A DNA stretch of 64,000 nt, from positions 1-64,000 of the forward strand of contig WFPC01000029.1 of NCBI GenBank assembly GCA_015487785.1, in the 5' to 3' direction. This DNA is from Gammaproteobacteria bacterium (GTDB lineage: Bacteria > Pseudomonadota > Gammaproteobacteria > S012-40). Shown here piece after piece: positions 17,201 to 26,029 of the stretch (its first letter is position 1; each line of letters starts with the position of its first letter). The notes beneath the pieces were generated by a model. It searched no databases. It saw nothing but the letters and a program-made list of their open reading frames with translations, and was not told where the DNA came from. Both the position numbers and the translations under genes were made by a program.

Positions 17201-17442
17201 ATCTCGGACAACACCTGTTCCGCCGGTGTGCTCACCAGGTTCTCCACTTCCTCGGCGCTGGCGCCGGGGAAGGGGATGAACACGTTGGCGAAGGTCACGT
17301 TGATCTGGGGTTCTTCCTCGCGTGGGGTCACCATCACCGCGAACAGTCCCAGCAACAGGCCCACCAGGGCCAGCAACGGGGTGATCTCGGAATGCAGGAA
17401 TTTCTTGGCGATGGTGCCGGAGATACCGAGCCGGGTACTCAT
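14215..17442 (-). CDS. RND-family efflux permease (inner-membrane pump)
   Basis: A proton-driven tripartite efflux pump subunit of 1075 residues, the usual RND length with 12 membrane helices. The first helix (LLALVGLLLGLFAVMV) precedes a periplasmic domain starting with TPREEEPQINVTF. Helix 4 carries GILVDDAIVVVENIHRH, with the conserved Asp pair of proton relay. A second set of helices lies at the C-terminus. The PREEEP start and GIDDVP segments fit the subgroup that pairs with short adaptors; substrate is not predictable. Its ATG overlaps the adaptor stop (ATGA), so the two are coupled. No outer-membrane channel is in this operon. Confidence 0.92.
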   Translation of the reverse strand: MSTRLGISGTIAKKFLHSEITPLLALVGLLLGLFAVMVTPREEEPQINVTFANVFIPFPGASAEEVENLVSTPAEQVLSEISGIEHVYSVSRPGMAVLTVQYEVGEDRTQAIVRLYNKIFSNQDWLAPGLGVGQPIIKPKGIDDVPIVTLTLWSADENRGAYEIQQVAHAIEAELKRVPGTRDIYTIGGPDRVVHVLLDPQRMAGYGIDIAQLERSLAAANSSLDAGSVVRDNQEILVQAGVFLSSADEIADLIVGMSEGAPVFLRDVAEVSHGPDQAEQYVWFGTGPAAADKGIVQQGVYPAVTLAIAKKPGENAIDIANQVIERFEQLKGIFIPEGIEATVTRNYGATADDKAMTLIKKLFFATGVVVLLVLFALGWREAFIVGTAVIITLAITLFASWAWGFTLNRVSLFALIFSIGILVDDAIVVVENIHRHMQQSGKKLAEVIPLAVDEVGGPTILATFTVVAALLPMAFVTGLMGPYMSPIPINASIGMVISLAVAFIVTPWLTLKVLRNVQHKHADGHGGGSEEEVDPRMYRLFDKGLRPFLRGRAGRSPRRLLGLVIVVLIGASVSLAGAKLVVLKMLPFDNKSEFQVVVDMPEGSSLEQTARVLAELGDYLATVPEVTDYQAYVGTASPINFNGLVRQYYLREGASVGDIQVNLRDKHLRERQSHDIALSVREPLQAIGARYQANVKIVEVPPGPPVQAPLVAEVYGIDYEGQIAIAKQVRQVFENTADVVDVDDSVETPSAKWIIQVDRAKATRLGLDQHRVTSAIGTALSGRDVGYIHDEHVKYPVPIRLEFSVADKAELQSLLALKLRGNNGEMVPLSAIAEVRQSQREYSIYHKDLLPVVFVTGDLAGELDSPLYGMFDIFAQLAGQQEPMPQYLINQPDNPYQYSLKWDGEWQVTYETFRDMGLAYSVGLIMIYLLVVAQFRSYVVPLIIMAPIPLTVIGVMPGHALLGAQFTATSMIGMIALAGIIVRNSILLVDFINDQVARGTPFDEAVIRAGAVRAKPIALTALAAVLGAFFILDDPIFNGLAIALIFGILVSTLLTLLVIPVMYYAFRYKKAAKAD

Positions 17443-18479
17443 AGGGAGCCCTCCTGCGCTTGCTTGAGCCGAATGCCGGCGGCAACCGGGTCGAGCACGA
17501 TGCGCTCACCCACCTCGAGGCCGGCCAGAACCGTGATGCGGTCGCCGTCGTGGCGGCCCAGGCGCAATTGGCGTAGGCGGATTCTGCCGTTGTCGTCCAT
17601 CACATAGACGGCGCTGACTTCACTACGCTGCACCACGGCCGCGGCGGGGATGCTGAGCACCTGCTCCTCGCCGATTTTGAAGGCCACCTTGACCAGCATG
17701 CCGGGATAGAGGTTACGCACGCCCTCCGGCAGGCGGGCACGCACCTTGAAAGTGTGACGGCGAGGGTCGGCATAGGGGAAGATGGTGAGCCCGGTGCTGG
17801 GCAGCAGGCGTTGCCCGACTTGTATCCGGGCGGCCTGTTGCCGGCGAATGGCATTGATAAAGCCCTGGGGCACGTCCACGCTCACCCGCAGCTTGTCCAG
17901 GGAAAGGCCGGTCATCACCGCCTGGCCGGGGCGCACGGTCTCGCCCACTTCCACGTGGCGCTTGACCACCACGCCGCTGTAGGGGGCGCGGATCACGGTA
18001 TTGGCCAGTTGCTCGCGGGCCTCGCTGACCGCGGCCTTGGCCGCGGCCACCCGGGCCTCGCTGGCCTTCAGTGCGGCTTGGGAGCGGTCGTAGTCCGAGG
18101 CGGACACGACTTTTTTCTGGAACATATCCTTGGCGCGATTGAAGGCGAGTCGGGCATCCTTGTGCTGGGCCAGGGCTTCCCGGAGATTGGCCTCGGCTTG
18201 TTGTAGCCGGGCCTTGTATTCCTGGTCGCGGATGCGGGCGATCACCGCGCCTTTCTCCACCAGATCGTCCACGTCGAAATTGATCTCGGTGATGCGTCCG
18301 GCAACCTGGGCCGAAACGGTGGACTGCATGATGGCTTCCACCACGCCGTCGAGCACCTGTTCCTTGTCATGCACATGATAACGAACCTCGCTGACGGGCA
18401 GCGTGGTTTCGGGGGCGGCCTGGCTGGTCAGCGGCAGCCCGCCGAGCAGTAGAAAGGACAGTATCCAGATGGGTCGCAT
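17439..18479 (-). CDS. RND efflux adaptor (membrane fusion protein)
   Basis: A periplasmic adaptor of 346 residues linking the permease to an outer-membrane channel. The signal peptide is MRPIWILSFLLLGGLPLTSQA. A lipoyl half (VSAQVAGRITEI), a long alpha-hairpin rich in Ala/Lys/Glu (about 85-160), the second lipoyl half (TVIRAPYSGVVVKRHVEVGE) and beta-barrel domains follow. A start 18 nt upstream exists (18497), but GGGAG is 9 nt before the ATG at 18479 and the signal peptide begins there. It has no lipobox. Confidence 0.9.
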   Translation of the reverse strand: MRPIWILSFLLLGGLPLTSQAAPETTLPVSEVRYHVHDKEQVLDGVVEAIMQSTVSAQVAGRITEINFDVDDLVEKGAVIARIRDQEYKARLQQAEANLREALAQHKDARLAFNRAKDMFQKKVVSASDYDRSQAALKASEARVAAAKAAVSEAREQLANTVIRAPYSGVVVKRHVEVGETVRPGQAVMTGLSLDKLRVSVDVPQGFINAIRRQQAARIQVGQRLLPSTGLTIFPYADPRRHTFKVRARLPEGVRNLYPGMLVKVAFKIGEEQVLSIPAAAVVQRSEVSAVYVMDDNGRIRLRQLRLGRHDGDRITVLAGLEVGERIVLDPVAAGIRLKQAQEGSL

Positions 18480-18551
18480 GATAGAGTTCTCCCGCATTTG
18501 AAGTTGATCCAGTGGCGGCCATAAAAAAAGCCTAGACCACGATTAAAAAGA

Positions 18552-18580
18552 AGAATATTATTATTTTCTAATATAGTCAA
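18552..18580 (-). promoter_or_regulatory. Putative promoter of the RND operon
   Basis: On the minus strand, TTGACT (18575-18580), a 17-nt AT-rich spacer and TATTCT (18552-18557) form a good sigma-70 promoter about 75 nt before the adaptor start. GACTATA within its -35 end recurs inverted in the sulP promoter. Confidence 0.5.
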
Positions 18581-18622
18581 GCCGAATTTTTGCGCTTGCC
18601 CCGCCTGCTGTGCTGCGTTCGA

Positions 18623-18651
18623 TGGCTTTTTTGTTAGTCTTAGACTATAAT
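18623..18651 (+). promoter_or_regulatory. Putative promoter and palindromic operator of the sulP gene
   Basis: TATAAT (18646-18651) is a perfect -10 box with TGGCTT (18623-18628) 17 nt upstream. The exact palindrome TAGTC-TTA-GACTA (18635-18647) overlaps the -10 box, a typical repressor position. Confidence 0.5.
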
Positions 18652-18700
18652 GAAAAGCTAATATTCAAAGCATTCACCATCAACGGAGCCTTTGTCGCCG

Positions 18701-20500
18701 ATGCAGCCCGCCCCAAATTGTCCTCTCTGGCTGGTTCGTTTGTTTCCTTTCATCAGATGGTGGCACCGGGTCAATCCGGACAGCCTGCGCAGTGATTTCT
18801 GGGCCGGACTCACTGGCGCCATCGTCGTCTTGCCCCAGGGGGTGGCGTTTGCCACCATCGCCGGCATGCCGCCGGAATACGGGCTCTACGCCGGCATGGT
18901 GCCGGCCATCGTGGCGGCCTTGTTCGGTTCGTCCTGGCACTTGGTTTCGGGGCCCACCACGGCGGCTTCCATCGTGCTTTTCTCTGGCCTGAGCGAGTTC
19001 GCCGAGCCTGGCAGCGTGGACTATGTGCGCTTGGCCCTCACGTTGACCTTCATGGTGGGGGCGATCCAGCTCACCATGGGCCTGGCGCGGCTGGGCACCC
19101 TGGTGAATTTCATTTCCCATTCGGTGGTCATCGGTTTCACCGCCGGGGCGGCCATCCTGATCATCGCCAATCAGGTGAAGCATTTCTTCGGCCTGGAGAT
19201 TCCCCGCGGCAGTCATTTCTACGAGGTGATCCTCTATTTCTTCTCCCACCTGGGCGAGGTCAATGTCTATGTCGCCGCGGTGGGGGTGGTGACCCTGGCC
19301 ACGGGGATTCTCACCCGGCGCTACCTGCCGCGGGTGCCCTACATGATCGTGGCCATGCTGGTGGGTAGTCTGGTGTCGGTGGCACTCAACGGGCTGCTGG
19401 GACAGGAGCATACCGGCATCGCCACCGTGGGCGCCCTGCCGGCTTCCCTGCCGCCCCTGTCGTCGCCGGATCTCAGCCTGGAGACCATCAAGCAACTGGC
19501 ACCCATCGCCCTGGCGGCCACGTTGTTCGCGCTCACCGAGGCGGTATCCATTGCCCGCTCCATCGCCATTCGTTCCGGCCAGCAGATCGATGGTAACCAG
19601 GAATTCATCGGCCAGGGGCTGTCCAATGTGGCCGGCAGTTTCTTTTCCGGCTATGTGGCCACCGGCTCGTTCAACCGCAGCGGGCTCAATTACGAAGCCG
19701 GTGGGCAGACGCCGCTGGCGGCGGTGTTCGGTGCTCTTCTGCTGATGCTGGTGGTCCTGGTGGTGGCGCCCTATGCCTCCTATCTGCCCAATGCGGCCAT
19801 GGCGGGCATTCTGTTCCTGGTGGCCTGGGGCCTGATCGATTTCCATCATATCCGGCGCATCATCCGGGCCAGCCGCTCGGAGACGGCGATTCTGGCAACC
19901 ACCTTTTTCGGGGTGTTGTTCCTGGAACTGGAATTCGCTATTTTCCTCGGCGTGATGCTGTCGCTGGCGCTCTATCTAAACCGCACTTCCCATCCGAAAG
20001 TGTTGTCGCGGGTGCCCGATCCCCGCCTGCCCAACCGCCGTTTCAATACCGATTCCACTCTGCCCGAGTGCCCCCAGCTCAAGTTGGTGCGGGTGGATGG
20101 TTCGCTGTTTTTCGGCGCGGTGGACCACGTGCGCGACCGGCTCAAGCATTTCGAGCTGACTCACCCGGGCCAGAAGCATCTGCTGTTGGTGGCCTCGGGG
20201 ATCAATTTCGTCGACGTGGCCGGGGCCGAGTTGCTCACCGAGGAGGCCAGGCAACGGCGCAAGCGCGGTGGTGGTCTGTATATCTACGACACCAAGGAAG
20301 GGGTGTGCGAGAGTCTACGCCGGGGTGGTTATATCGACGAGATCGGCCGCGATCATTTCTATTCTTCCAAGAAAGAGGCCATCAATCACATCGTATTGCA
20401 CCGGCTGGACCATGCCATCTGCCGCCGTTGCGACAAGCGCATCTTCCAGGAGTGTGCTCAGTTGCCGGGGCCGGAACAGGATCAGGACAGCGGCCGGTAA
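18701..20500 (+). CDS. SulP-family anion transporter with STAS domain
   Basis: An inner-membrane permease of about 599 residues for sulfate, bicarbonate or a related anion. The N-terminal transport domain has SulP signatures: LPQGVAFATIAGMPPEYGLYAG, GPTTAASIVLFSGL and GSFNRSGLNYEAGGQTP. A cytoplasmic STAS domain follows (about 450-540; VDGSLFFGAVDH, NFVDVAGAELL). The tail CRRCDKRIFQEC looks like a small metal-binding knuckle. An in-frame TTG at 18692 lies only 3 nt after GGAG (18685-18688), so the ATG at 18701 is preferred. Divergent from the RND operon; converges with rlmA, overlapping 19 nt. Confidence 0.9.
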   Translation: MQPAPNCPLWLVRLFPFIRWWHRVNPDSLRSDFWAGLTGAIVVLPQGVAFATIAGMPPEYGLYAGMVPAIVAALFGSSWHLVSGPTTAASIVLFSGLSEFAEPGSVDYVRLALTLTFMVGAIQLTMGLARLGTLVNFISHSVVIGFTAGAAILIIANQVKHFFGLEIPRGSHFYEVILYFFSHLGEVNVYVAAVGVVTLATGILTRRYLPRVPYMIVAMLVGSLVSVALNGLLGQEHTGIATVGALPASLPPLSSPDLSLETIKQLAPIALAATLFALTEAVSIARSIAIRSGQQIDGNQEFIGQGLSNVAGSFFSGYVATGSFNRSGLNYEAGGQTPLAAVFGALLLMLVVLVVAPYASYLPNAAMAGILFLVAWGLIDFHHIRRIIRASRSETAILATTFFGVLFLELEFAIFLGVMLSLALYLNRTSHPKVLSRVPDPRLPNRRFNTDSTLPECPQLKLVRVDGSLFFGAVDHVRDRLKHFELTHPGQKHLLLVASGINFVDVAGAELLTEEARQRRKRGGGLYIYDTKEGVCESLRRGGYIDEIGRDHFYSSKKEAINHIVLHRLDHAICRRCDKRIFQECAQLPGPEQDQDSGR

Positions 20501-21291
20501 CGGTCGATGGCAAAGTCGATGGGCGTGTGTAGCCGCTCTAGCGCCAGTACCCGTTGCTGGCGCTGGTGGTCCAGGTGCCAGTAGAACGGCGTCATGCGCA
20601 GCAGGTCGGCGATGGCCTGGCGATCTTCCAGTACGTGTTCCCGTTGTACTCTCAGGCGTTGTTCCAGCCTGAAACCGGTCAGTTCCGGCGCCGCTTCCGG
20701 GTGTCGCCGAACTTGTTCGTAGATCAGTTCCTTGAGTCCCAGCAGGTGGTCGGGCCCCGGGCGTACCACCAGCAGTACGCCGTCCTTGGTCAGTACGCGG
20801 CGCAGTTCCTCCGCCGGGGCCGGGGCGTAGATGTTGATAACCAAGTCGAAGACATGATCGAAAAAGGGTAGATCGAAGCTGCTGGCCACGGCGAAGTGGG
20901 CCTGTGGGTCGAGCCGGGCCGCCAGGGCGATGGCAGGCTTGGAGATGTCGATGCCATGGACGAGTAGTTCGGGCCGGTGCCGGTGCAGTCGGGCGGTGTA
21001 GGAGCCCTCGCCACAGCCCACGTCGAGCAGGTTGCAGGCCGTACCGGCATGGGTATCGATCTGCCGGGCTAGGCTTGTCATCAGCTCATCGTAGTGGCCG
21101 GCGGCGAGAAAGGCGCGGCGTGCCCGTACCATGGCCTGGTTGTCGCCGGGGCGGCGGGAGTTTTTACGTTGTACCGGCAGCAGGTTGACATAGCCCTGGC
21201 GGGCACGGTCGAAACGATGGCCGCGTGCGCAGGCGAGGCCTCCGGCCTGGGCGAGCAGGGGCTGCCGGCACAGGGGGCAGCGGTAGTTCAT
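20482..21291 (-). CDS. rlmA: 23S rRNA (guanine-N1-)-methyltransferase RlmA
   Basis: Methylates G745 (or G748 in the RlmA-II branch) of 23S rRNA. It has 269 residues with an N-terminal zinc finger (C5-x2-C8, then C21 and H25) and an S-adenosylmethionine-binding domain with [12 protein letters not shown] and [15 protein letters not shown]. Its ATG overlaps the mutM stop (ATGA), so the two are coupled. A longer open frame runs antisense-like through mutM and is rejected. Last gene of the Gld-mutM operon. Confidence 0.9.
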   Translation of the reverse strand: MNYRCPLCRQPLLAQAGGLACARGHRFDRARQGYVNLLPVQRKNSRRPGDNQAMVRARRAFLAAGHYDELMTSLARQIDTHAGTACNLLDVGCGEGSYTARLHRHRPELLVHGIDISKPAIALAARLDPQAHFAVASSFDLPFFDHVFDLVINIYAPAPAEELRRVLTKDGVLLVVRPGPDHLLGLKELIYEQVRRHPEAAPELTGFRLEQRLRVQREHVLEDRQAIADLLRMTPFYWHLDHQRQQRVLALERLHTPIDFAIDRYRPLS

Positions 21292-22103
21292 GTCTGGCAA
21301 CGGCCGCAGTAGAAACTGTTGCGCTGGCCGATGACGCGGCTGCGCAGGGGTTGTCCGCACCCTGGGCAGGCCTCGCCGGCGCGACCGTACACCCGCAGTC
21401 GCTGGGCGAAATAGCCCGGCCGGCCCTCGCTGTCGGTGAAGTCTTTCAAGGTGGTGCCGCCTTGTTCGATGGCGGCGGCCAGTACCGTCTTGATGTGTTC
21501 GGCCAGTTGCCGGCAGCGCTGGCGGGAGACTCTGCCCGCCGCCCGCGCGGGATGGATTCCGGCTAGAAACAAAGCTTCGTTGGCGTAGATGTTGCCCACC
21601 CCCACCACGATACGGTTGTCCATGATCAGGTTCTTGATGGCACAGTGCCGGCCATGTGCCTGGCTGGCCAGATAATCGCCGTGGAAGGCCGCCGACAGGG
21701 GTTCCGGGCCCAGGGCGCGCAACAGTGGATGATCGAGCGGGTGTGCGCCGGCCCACAGGATGGCGCCGAAGCGGCGTGGGTCACGATAGCGCAGGCAGGT
21801 TCCGGACTGGAACACCAGGTCCACGTGATCGTGTTTTTGCACCGGAGTGTCTTCGTTCAGCAGGCGCAGGCTGCCGGACATGCCCAGATGAATCAACAGG
21901 CTGCCGCGCTCGAAGTCCAGCAGCAGGTATTTGGCGCGGCGTCGCACCCGGTGCAGAGTCTGGCCGCGCAGTAGGCCGTCCAGGCCCCGGGTCACCGGCC
22001 AGCGCAAGCGGCGCTGGCGAATCACCACTTGGCGCAGGCATTGGTTCTCCAGGTGGGGTGCGATGCCGCGGCGGGTGGTTTCCACCTCCGGCAGCTCAGG
22101 CAT
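21288..22103 (-). CDS. mutM: Formamidopyrimidine-DNA glycosylase MutM
   Basis: A bifunctional glycosylase/AP lyase of 271 residues that removes 8-oxoguanine and formamidopyrimidines from DNA. P2 is the nucleophile and E3 the catalytic acid ([13 protein letters not shown]). K58 is in the KYLLL segment, and a C-terminal zinc finger has CPGC and CGRC pairs. Its start overlaps the DUF4340 gene end by 8 nt; the stop overlaps rlmA. It lies in an operon otherwise made of membrane proteins, as in some other gammaproteobacteria. Confidence 0.95.
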   Translation of the reverse strand: MPELPEVETTRRGIAPHLENQCLRQVVIRQRRLRWPVTRGLDGLLRGQTLHRVRRRAKYLLLDFERGSLLIHLGMSGSLRLLNEDTPVQKHDHVDLVFQSGTCLRYRDPRRFGAILWAGAHPLDHPLLRALGPEPLSAAFHGDYLASQAHGRHCAIKNLIMDNRIVVGVGNIYANEALFLAGIHPARAAGRVSRQRCRQLAEHIKTVLAAAIEQGGTTLKDFTDSEGRPGYFAQRLRVYGRAGEACPGCGQPLRSRVIGQRNSFYCGRCQT

Positions 22104-22938
22104 CGTCGTCGTCCAGGCGGGTGAGACGCTGGCGCGTGTCGGGAGGGAAGTGATAGGCCAGGCCCAGGTCGTTGCGGATCAACAGCCACTCGCCTTCGGC
22201 CTCGGTCTGGTCGAAGCCCAGCCAGCGCCCGTCGTCCAGTTGCAGGCGTATACGGTCCTTGCCCGGCGAATGGCGACTCACTTGCATGGCCTGGGCCTGG
22301 CGCCATTGGTCCAGCAGGCGGTTGATGCGGTCTTGGGAAATGTCGCGTGGCGGCTGGAGCTGCCAATTGCCGTCTTCGTCACGTTGCAGACGCTGGCCGT
22401 CGGGCAGTTCCAGGGCCTCGATGCGGGTCTGCGCCGGCAGAGGAGCCGGGCGCAGGTAGTCGGTGTCGGCGGCCACCAAGTGAATATAGTGGCGGTCGTC
22501 GATCAGGTGGATGGTGTCGTCCAGCCGCACGTAACGACGGTGGGTCAGAGGTTCGCTGTCGCCGAACAGCAGTGTCACTGTGTCGAGGCGCAGGCTGATA
22601 CGGGGTTCAGCCAGGCCGTACTGGGCCAGCTCGGCGGGGGCGGGGAAACGCGTTTCGCTGGGGCTGCGTGCCAGTTCCAGCAGTTGGCGGATACGCCAGG
22701 CGTTGGCCGGCAGCCAGCGTTCGTCCAGCCGCAGTTGCCATTGATCACCCTGACGGCGCAGGACGATGGAGTCTTGTCGTGGGCGTTGGATCTCGATGCG
22801 CTGGATACGCTCCGGATCCAGCGTGGTCAGCGCCGGTTTGGCCGGTTTTTCTTCTTCCAGGCCGGGTTGCAGGAAGGCCACCACCCCCAGGACCAGTACC
22901 GCAGCGAGCAGGATCAGATTGAGCCGGTTGCGGTTCAT
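22096..22938 (-). CDS. DUF4340-type membrane-anchored protein
   Basis: A protein of 280 residues with one N-terminal helix ([18 protein letters not shown]) and a large periplasmic part of repeated beta-rich halves ([28 protein letters not shown], and again in the second half). This is characteristic of the DUF4340 family, often encoded with Gld-like ABC systems. The exact role is unknown. ATGA overlap with the upstream gene sets the start, against an in-frame start 18 nt upstream (22956). Confidence 0.75.
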   Translation of the reverse strand: MNRNRLNLILLAAVLVLGVVAFLQPGLEEEKPAKPALTTLDPERIQRIEIQRPRQDSIVLRRQGDQWQLRLDERWLPANAWRIRQLLELARSPSETRFPAPAELAQYGLAEPRISLRLDTVTLLFGDSEPLTHRRYVRLDDTIHLIDDRHYIHLVAADTDYLRPAPLPAQTRIEALELPDGQRLQRDEDGNWQLQPPRDISQDRINRLLDQWRQAQAMQVSRHSPGKDRIRLQLDDGRWLGFDQTEAEGEWLLIRNDLGLAYHFPPDTRQRLTRLDDDDA

Positions 22939-24311
22939 GCCCGCCGCCGCCTCCACCAGATGACCAGGCCGCAGCTCAGCAGTCCCAGGGGTAGCACCAG
23001 CAGGAAACCGAAGCCGATCACCGCCTGGGCGGTGCTGGAGAGCTGTAACTGGCGATCCGGCGCGGTCTTGGCCGGGATGTTGATCAGGGCATCGTCATGG
23101 CTGAGCCAGTTGACGATGTTCAGGCCCAGGTCCAGGTTGCCTCCCTGGCCCAGGTAACTGTCGGAGAGAAAATCGGCATCGCCGATCACCACCACCCGTT
23201 GCCGGCGTTCCGGGTGGTCTTGCTCCTCCTCGGTGTCGCTGGCGAGGTTGCGGTCCAGGGCCAGGCCCAGGGTCAGCGGGCCGGCGATGTCCTCGCCGGG
23301 ATCGAGGGTGATTTCGCCACTCAGTTCGCCGCTCTCGGCCCAGCTACGTGGCAGGGTCTCGAGGAAGGGGGTGCTGTCCCAGGCACCGGCATCGTTGGAT
23401 TCCAGGCCCCGCGCCACCGGGAACAGGGTCAGGGTGTCGAAGTCGCGGGTGATGGGGTGGAAGGGGTAGTCGGCCACCAGGGCCAGGCGCGGGTCGCCCA
23501 GGCCCAGCAACTGGGTGTTGGGGTCCACGATCACGCCGGGCAAGGGGTCCACGCCCAGTTGTTCGGCCAGGCCGTCGAGGCCGTGCAGGGGGCCGGGTTC
23601 CACCAGCCACAGCAGGTTGCCGCCGCCTTCGAGGTAGGCCTGAATCTGGCGCTGTTCACCTTCCAACAGTTCGGCCTGGGGATCGGCGATCACCAGCACC
23701 GAGGTGTTCTCGGGAATGGCGTTTTCACTGGCCAGCTTGAGTTCCCGCACCTGCAGGCCGCGATTGCGCAGTTCACGGGCAAAAGCCCGGTAGTCGTAAC
23801 CGGCATCGCCGTTGGGGCTGCGCTCGTCATGCCCGGCGAGGAACACCACCCAGCGTTCGCCACTGCGTCGCAGGCGTTGCAGGGCATTGGTGAGTGCTTG
23901 CTCCGACAGTTCCAGCAGGTGTTCCTTGCGCTCGCCATACTCCACCAGCAGCTCGCCCTCGCGGCTGATGCCCTGTTCCCGCACCAGGGCCGGCTCGGTG
24001 GCCGGGTCGATGAATTCCAGCCGGATGTCGGCCCCGGCGCGACGGTAACGATCCAGCAGGCGTTCGATCTGCTGGCGCAGGGCGGGATCTGCACCGCCGA
24101 CGAAGGCGCGTACCCGTATGGGCCGATCCAGGCCCGCCAGCACCGCGCGTGTGGCCTCGGAGGCGGTGTTGCGCTGGTTGGCGCTCCAGTCGGCCTGGTA
24201 GTCGTAGCGCAGGCTCAGCCAGCCCAGCAGGCCCAGCAGACTGAGAAACAGCAGCAGGAACACGGTGTTCTGCAGGCGCAGGCGGCGTTTGGTGCGGGCG
24301 TCGACTTGCAT
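22935..24311 (-). CDS. GldG-like ABC system periplasmic protein
   Basis: A protein of 458 residues with membrane helices at both ends (residues about 15-33, and near 430-452 before a WWRRRRA tail) and a large periplasmic domain between. It resembles the GldG / uncharacterised ABC-type transport auxiliary family: FIDPATEPALVREQGI, GNLLWLVEPG, and VVVIGDADFLSDSYLGQGGN near the end. It lies 1 nt after the permease gene and overlaps the DUF4340 gene. It probably senses or binds the ligand of this exporter-like complex. Substrate is unknown. Confidence 0.75.
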   Translation of the reverse strand: MQVDARTKRRLRLQNTVFLLLFLSLLGLLGWLSLRYDYQADWSANQRNTASEATRAVLAGLDRPIRVRAFVGGADPALRQQIERLLDRYRRAGADIRLEFIDPATEPALVREQGISREGELLVEYGERKEHLLELSEQALTNALQRLRRSGERWVVFLAGHDERSPNGDAGYDYRAFARELRNRGLQVRELKLASENAIPENTSVLVIADPQAELLEGEQRQIQAYLEGGGNLLWLVEPGPLHGLDGLAEQLGVDPLPGVIVDPNTQLLGLGDPRLALVADYPFHPITRDFDTLTLFPVARGLESNDAGAWDSTPFLETLPRSWAESGELSGEITLDPGEDIAGPLTLGLALDRNLASDTEEEQDHPERRQRVVVIGDADFLSDSYLGQGGNLDLGLNIVNWLSHDDALINIPAKTAPDRQLQLSSTAQAVIGFGFLLVLPLGLLSCGLVIWWRRRRA

Positions 24312-24312
24312 T

Positions 24313-25071
24313 TCAGTGTTGCAGGCGATCGTTGTCCAGGCGGCGGATGCCCAGGACCAGAAAAGCGATGATGAACAGCAGGTAGTAGACCACGTCGCTG
24401 GTTTTGAATACCCCTTCGAGCAGGGCCTCGTAATGGCGCAGCAGCGAGAGATAGCTCAGCACCGAGCGCCCCGCGCCCTCGAGACTGTTGCCGGCCCAGT
24501 CCAGCACCCATAACAGCAACAACAGGCCGAAGCTGGCCACGGCGGCGGCGGCCGGTTGACTGGTGAGCGTGGAGAAGAACAGGCCGGCGGCAGCGAAGGC
24601 TCCCAACAGCAGGCTCAGCCCCAGCAGGCCCGAGAACAGCACCCCCCAGTCCAGTGAGCCGCCCAGCAGCAGCGACAGCGGCATCAGGCAGATCAGGCCC
24701 AGCATCACGGCGAGAAAACCCATTACGCCGAGGAACTTGCCGAGGACGATCTCAGTCATGGACAGCGGCGCGCTGAACAACAGGCTCAGGGTACGGTTGC
24801 GACGCTCGTCGGCCACCAGGCGCATGGTGAGAAGGGGGATCACCAGCAGCAGTACGATGGCGGCATTGCCGAACAGGGGCGCGACCACCAACTGGGTCAG
24901 GCCGGGGGCGCCCTCCAGGCTGGCCAGTCGCGGCAGCAGTTGCAGGTAGAAGTCCACCTGGCCCAGGAAGAGATAGCCCAGCAGCAATTGCACTACCGCC
25001 AGGATGGTCCAGGCCAGTGGCGACAGGAACAGGCTGCGCAATTCGCGTCCGGCAAGGGTCAGTAGCATCAT
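24313..25071 (-). CDS. ABC-2 type transporter permease (GldF-like)
   Basis: An inner-membrane permease of 252 residues with six predicted helices. RLVADERRNRTLSLL and SAPLSMTEIVLGKFLGV form the cytoplasmic coupling region typical of ABC-2 and GldF permeases. The ATG overlaps the ATPase stop as ATGA; a longer open frame to 25167 is ignored because it runs into the ATPase coding region. Confidence 0.85.
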   Translation of the reverse strand: MMLLTLAGRELRSLFLSPLAWTILAVVQLLLGYLFLGQVDFYLQLLPRLASLEGAPGLTQLVVAPLFGNAAIVLLLVIPLLTMRLVADERRNRTLSLLFSAPLSMTEIVLGKFLGVMGFLAVMLGLICLMPLSLLLGGSLDWGVLFSGLLGLSLLLGAFAAAGLFFSTLTSQPAAAAVASFGLLLLLWVLDWAGNSLEGAGRSVLSYLSLLRHYEALLEGVFKTSDVVYYLLFIIAFLVLGIRRLDNDRLQH

Positions 25072-26018
25072 GCGGCCTCGGCCTCCTGGTCGTCTTCCCG
25101 GCAGGTGAGTTCCACGAAGACATCCTCCAGCGACAAGCGTTGCGGGGTGAGTTCGAACAGCCCCCAATCCTGTTCCACCGCGTGCCGGGCCAGGCTTTCC
25201 GCCGGGTCGGCCTCGGCGGCATAATGAATCTGCAGGTGTTGCGCATCGATTCGTTCCACCTGTTCCACCCCCGGTAGTGCTTCCAGCTCGGCCAGGGGCG
25301 GCGGCCGGCGCAGGCCGAGTATCAGTCGTCCGCCGCGCATGTTCTGTTCCAGGCCGGCGATGCTGTCACTGTAGACCAGCCGTCCCCGGTTGATGATCAG
25401 CACCCGGTCGCAGGTGGCCTGCACTTCCGGCAGGATGTGGGTGGACAGGATCACGCTGTGGTCATTGCCCAGCTCGCGGATCAGCGCGCGGATCTCGCGG
25501 ATCTGGATGGGGTCCAGGCCTACCGTGGGCTCGTCCAGGATCACCACGCTGGGGTTGTGGATGATGGCCTGGGCGATGCCCACCCGTTGCTGGTAACCCT
25601 TGGAGAGATTGCCGATCAGGCGTCGCCCCACCTGTTCCAATCCGCAGCGCTGCTTGGCGCGCGCCACCGCCGCTGTGCGCTCGGTGCGTGGGATGCGGTT
25701 GAGGCGGGCGCAGAAACGCAGGTATTCGTCCACCGTCAGTTCCCGGTACAGGGGCGGCTGCTCGGGCAGGTAGCCCAGGTGGGCCTTGGCCTGCCTGGGT
25801 TGATCCAGGATGTCGATCCCGTCGATGAGAATGCGTCCGCGGCTGGGCGCCAGGGTGCCGGCGATCATCTGCATGGTGGTGGATTTGCCGGCGCCATTGG
25901 GACCGAGAAAACCCACCACCTCACCGCGGCCGATCTCGAATTCCATGGCATCGACAGCCAGGGTGACACCGTAATAACGGGAAACCTGTTCGAGCTGAAC
26001 TAAGGGTTGGTACTTCAT
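25068..26018 (-). CDS. ABC transporter ATP-binding protein (GldA-like)
   Basis: A nucleotide-binding subunit of 316 residues. Walker A GPNGAGKST is near 39-47, the signature LSKGYQQRVG near 138, Walker B VVILDEPTVGLDP near 158, and the switch His in STHILPEV. The LSKGY form and about 80 extra C-terminal residues fit the multidrug/GldA exporter branch. It is the first gene of a minus-strand operon continuing through the permease, GldG-like, DUF4340, mutM and rlmA. Confidence 0.88.
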   Translation of the reverse strand: MKYQPLVQLEQVSRYYGVTLAVDAMEFEIGRGEVVGFLGPNGAGKSTTMQMIAGTLAPSRGRILIDGIDILDQPRQAKAHLGYLPEQPPLYRELTVDEYLRFCARLNRIPRTERTAAVARAKQRCGLEQVGRRLIGNLSKGYQQRVGIAQAIIHNPSVVILDEPTVGLDPIQIREIRALIRELGNDHSVILSTHILPEVQATCDRVLIINRGRLVYSDSIAGLEQNMRGGRLILGLRRPPPLAELEALPGVEQVERIDAQHLQIHYAAEADPAESLARHAVEQDWGLFELTPQRLSLEDVFVELTCREDDQEAEAA

Positions 26019-26029
26019 GAGTGCCCTAT

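Noticed and set aside
15007-17607. 866-codon plus-strand frame opposite the RND permease
   Set aside because: It is the complement of a real RND gene; its Ala/Gly/His-rich composition is typical of antisense frames in GC-rich DNA and no motif is visible.
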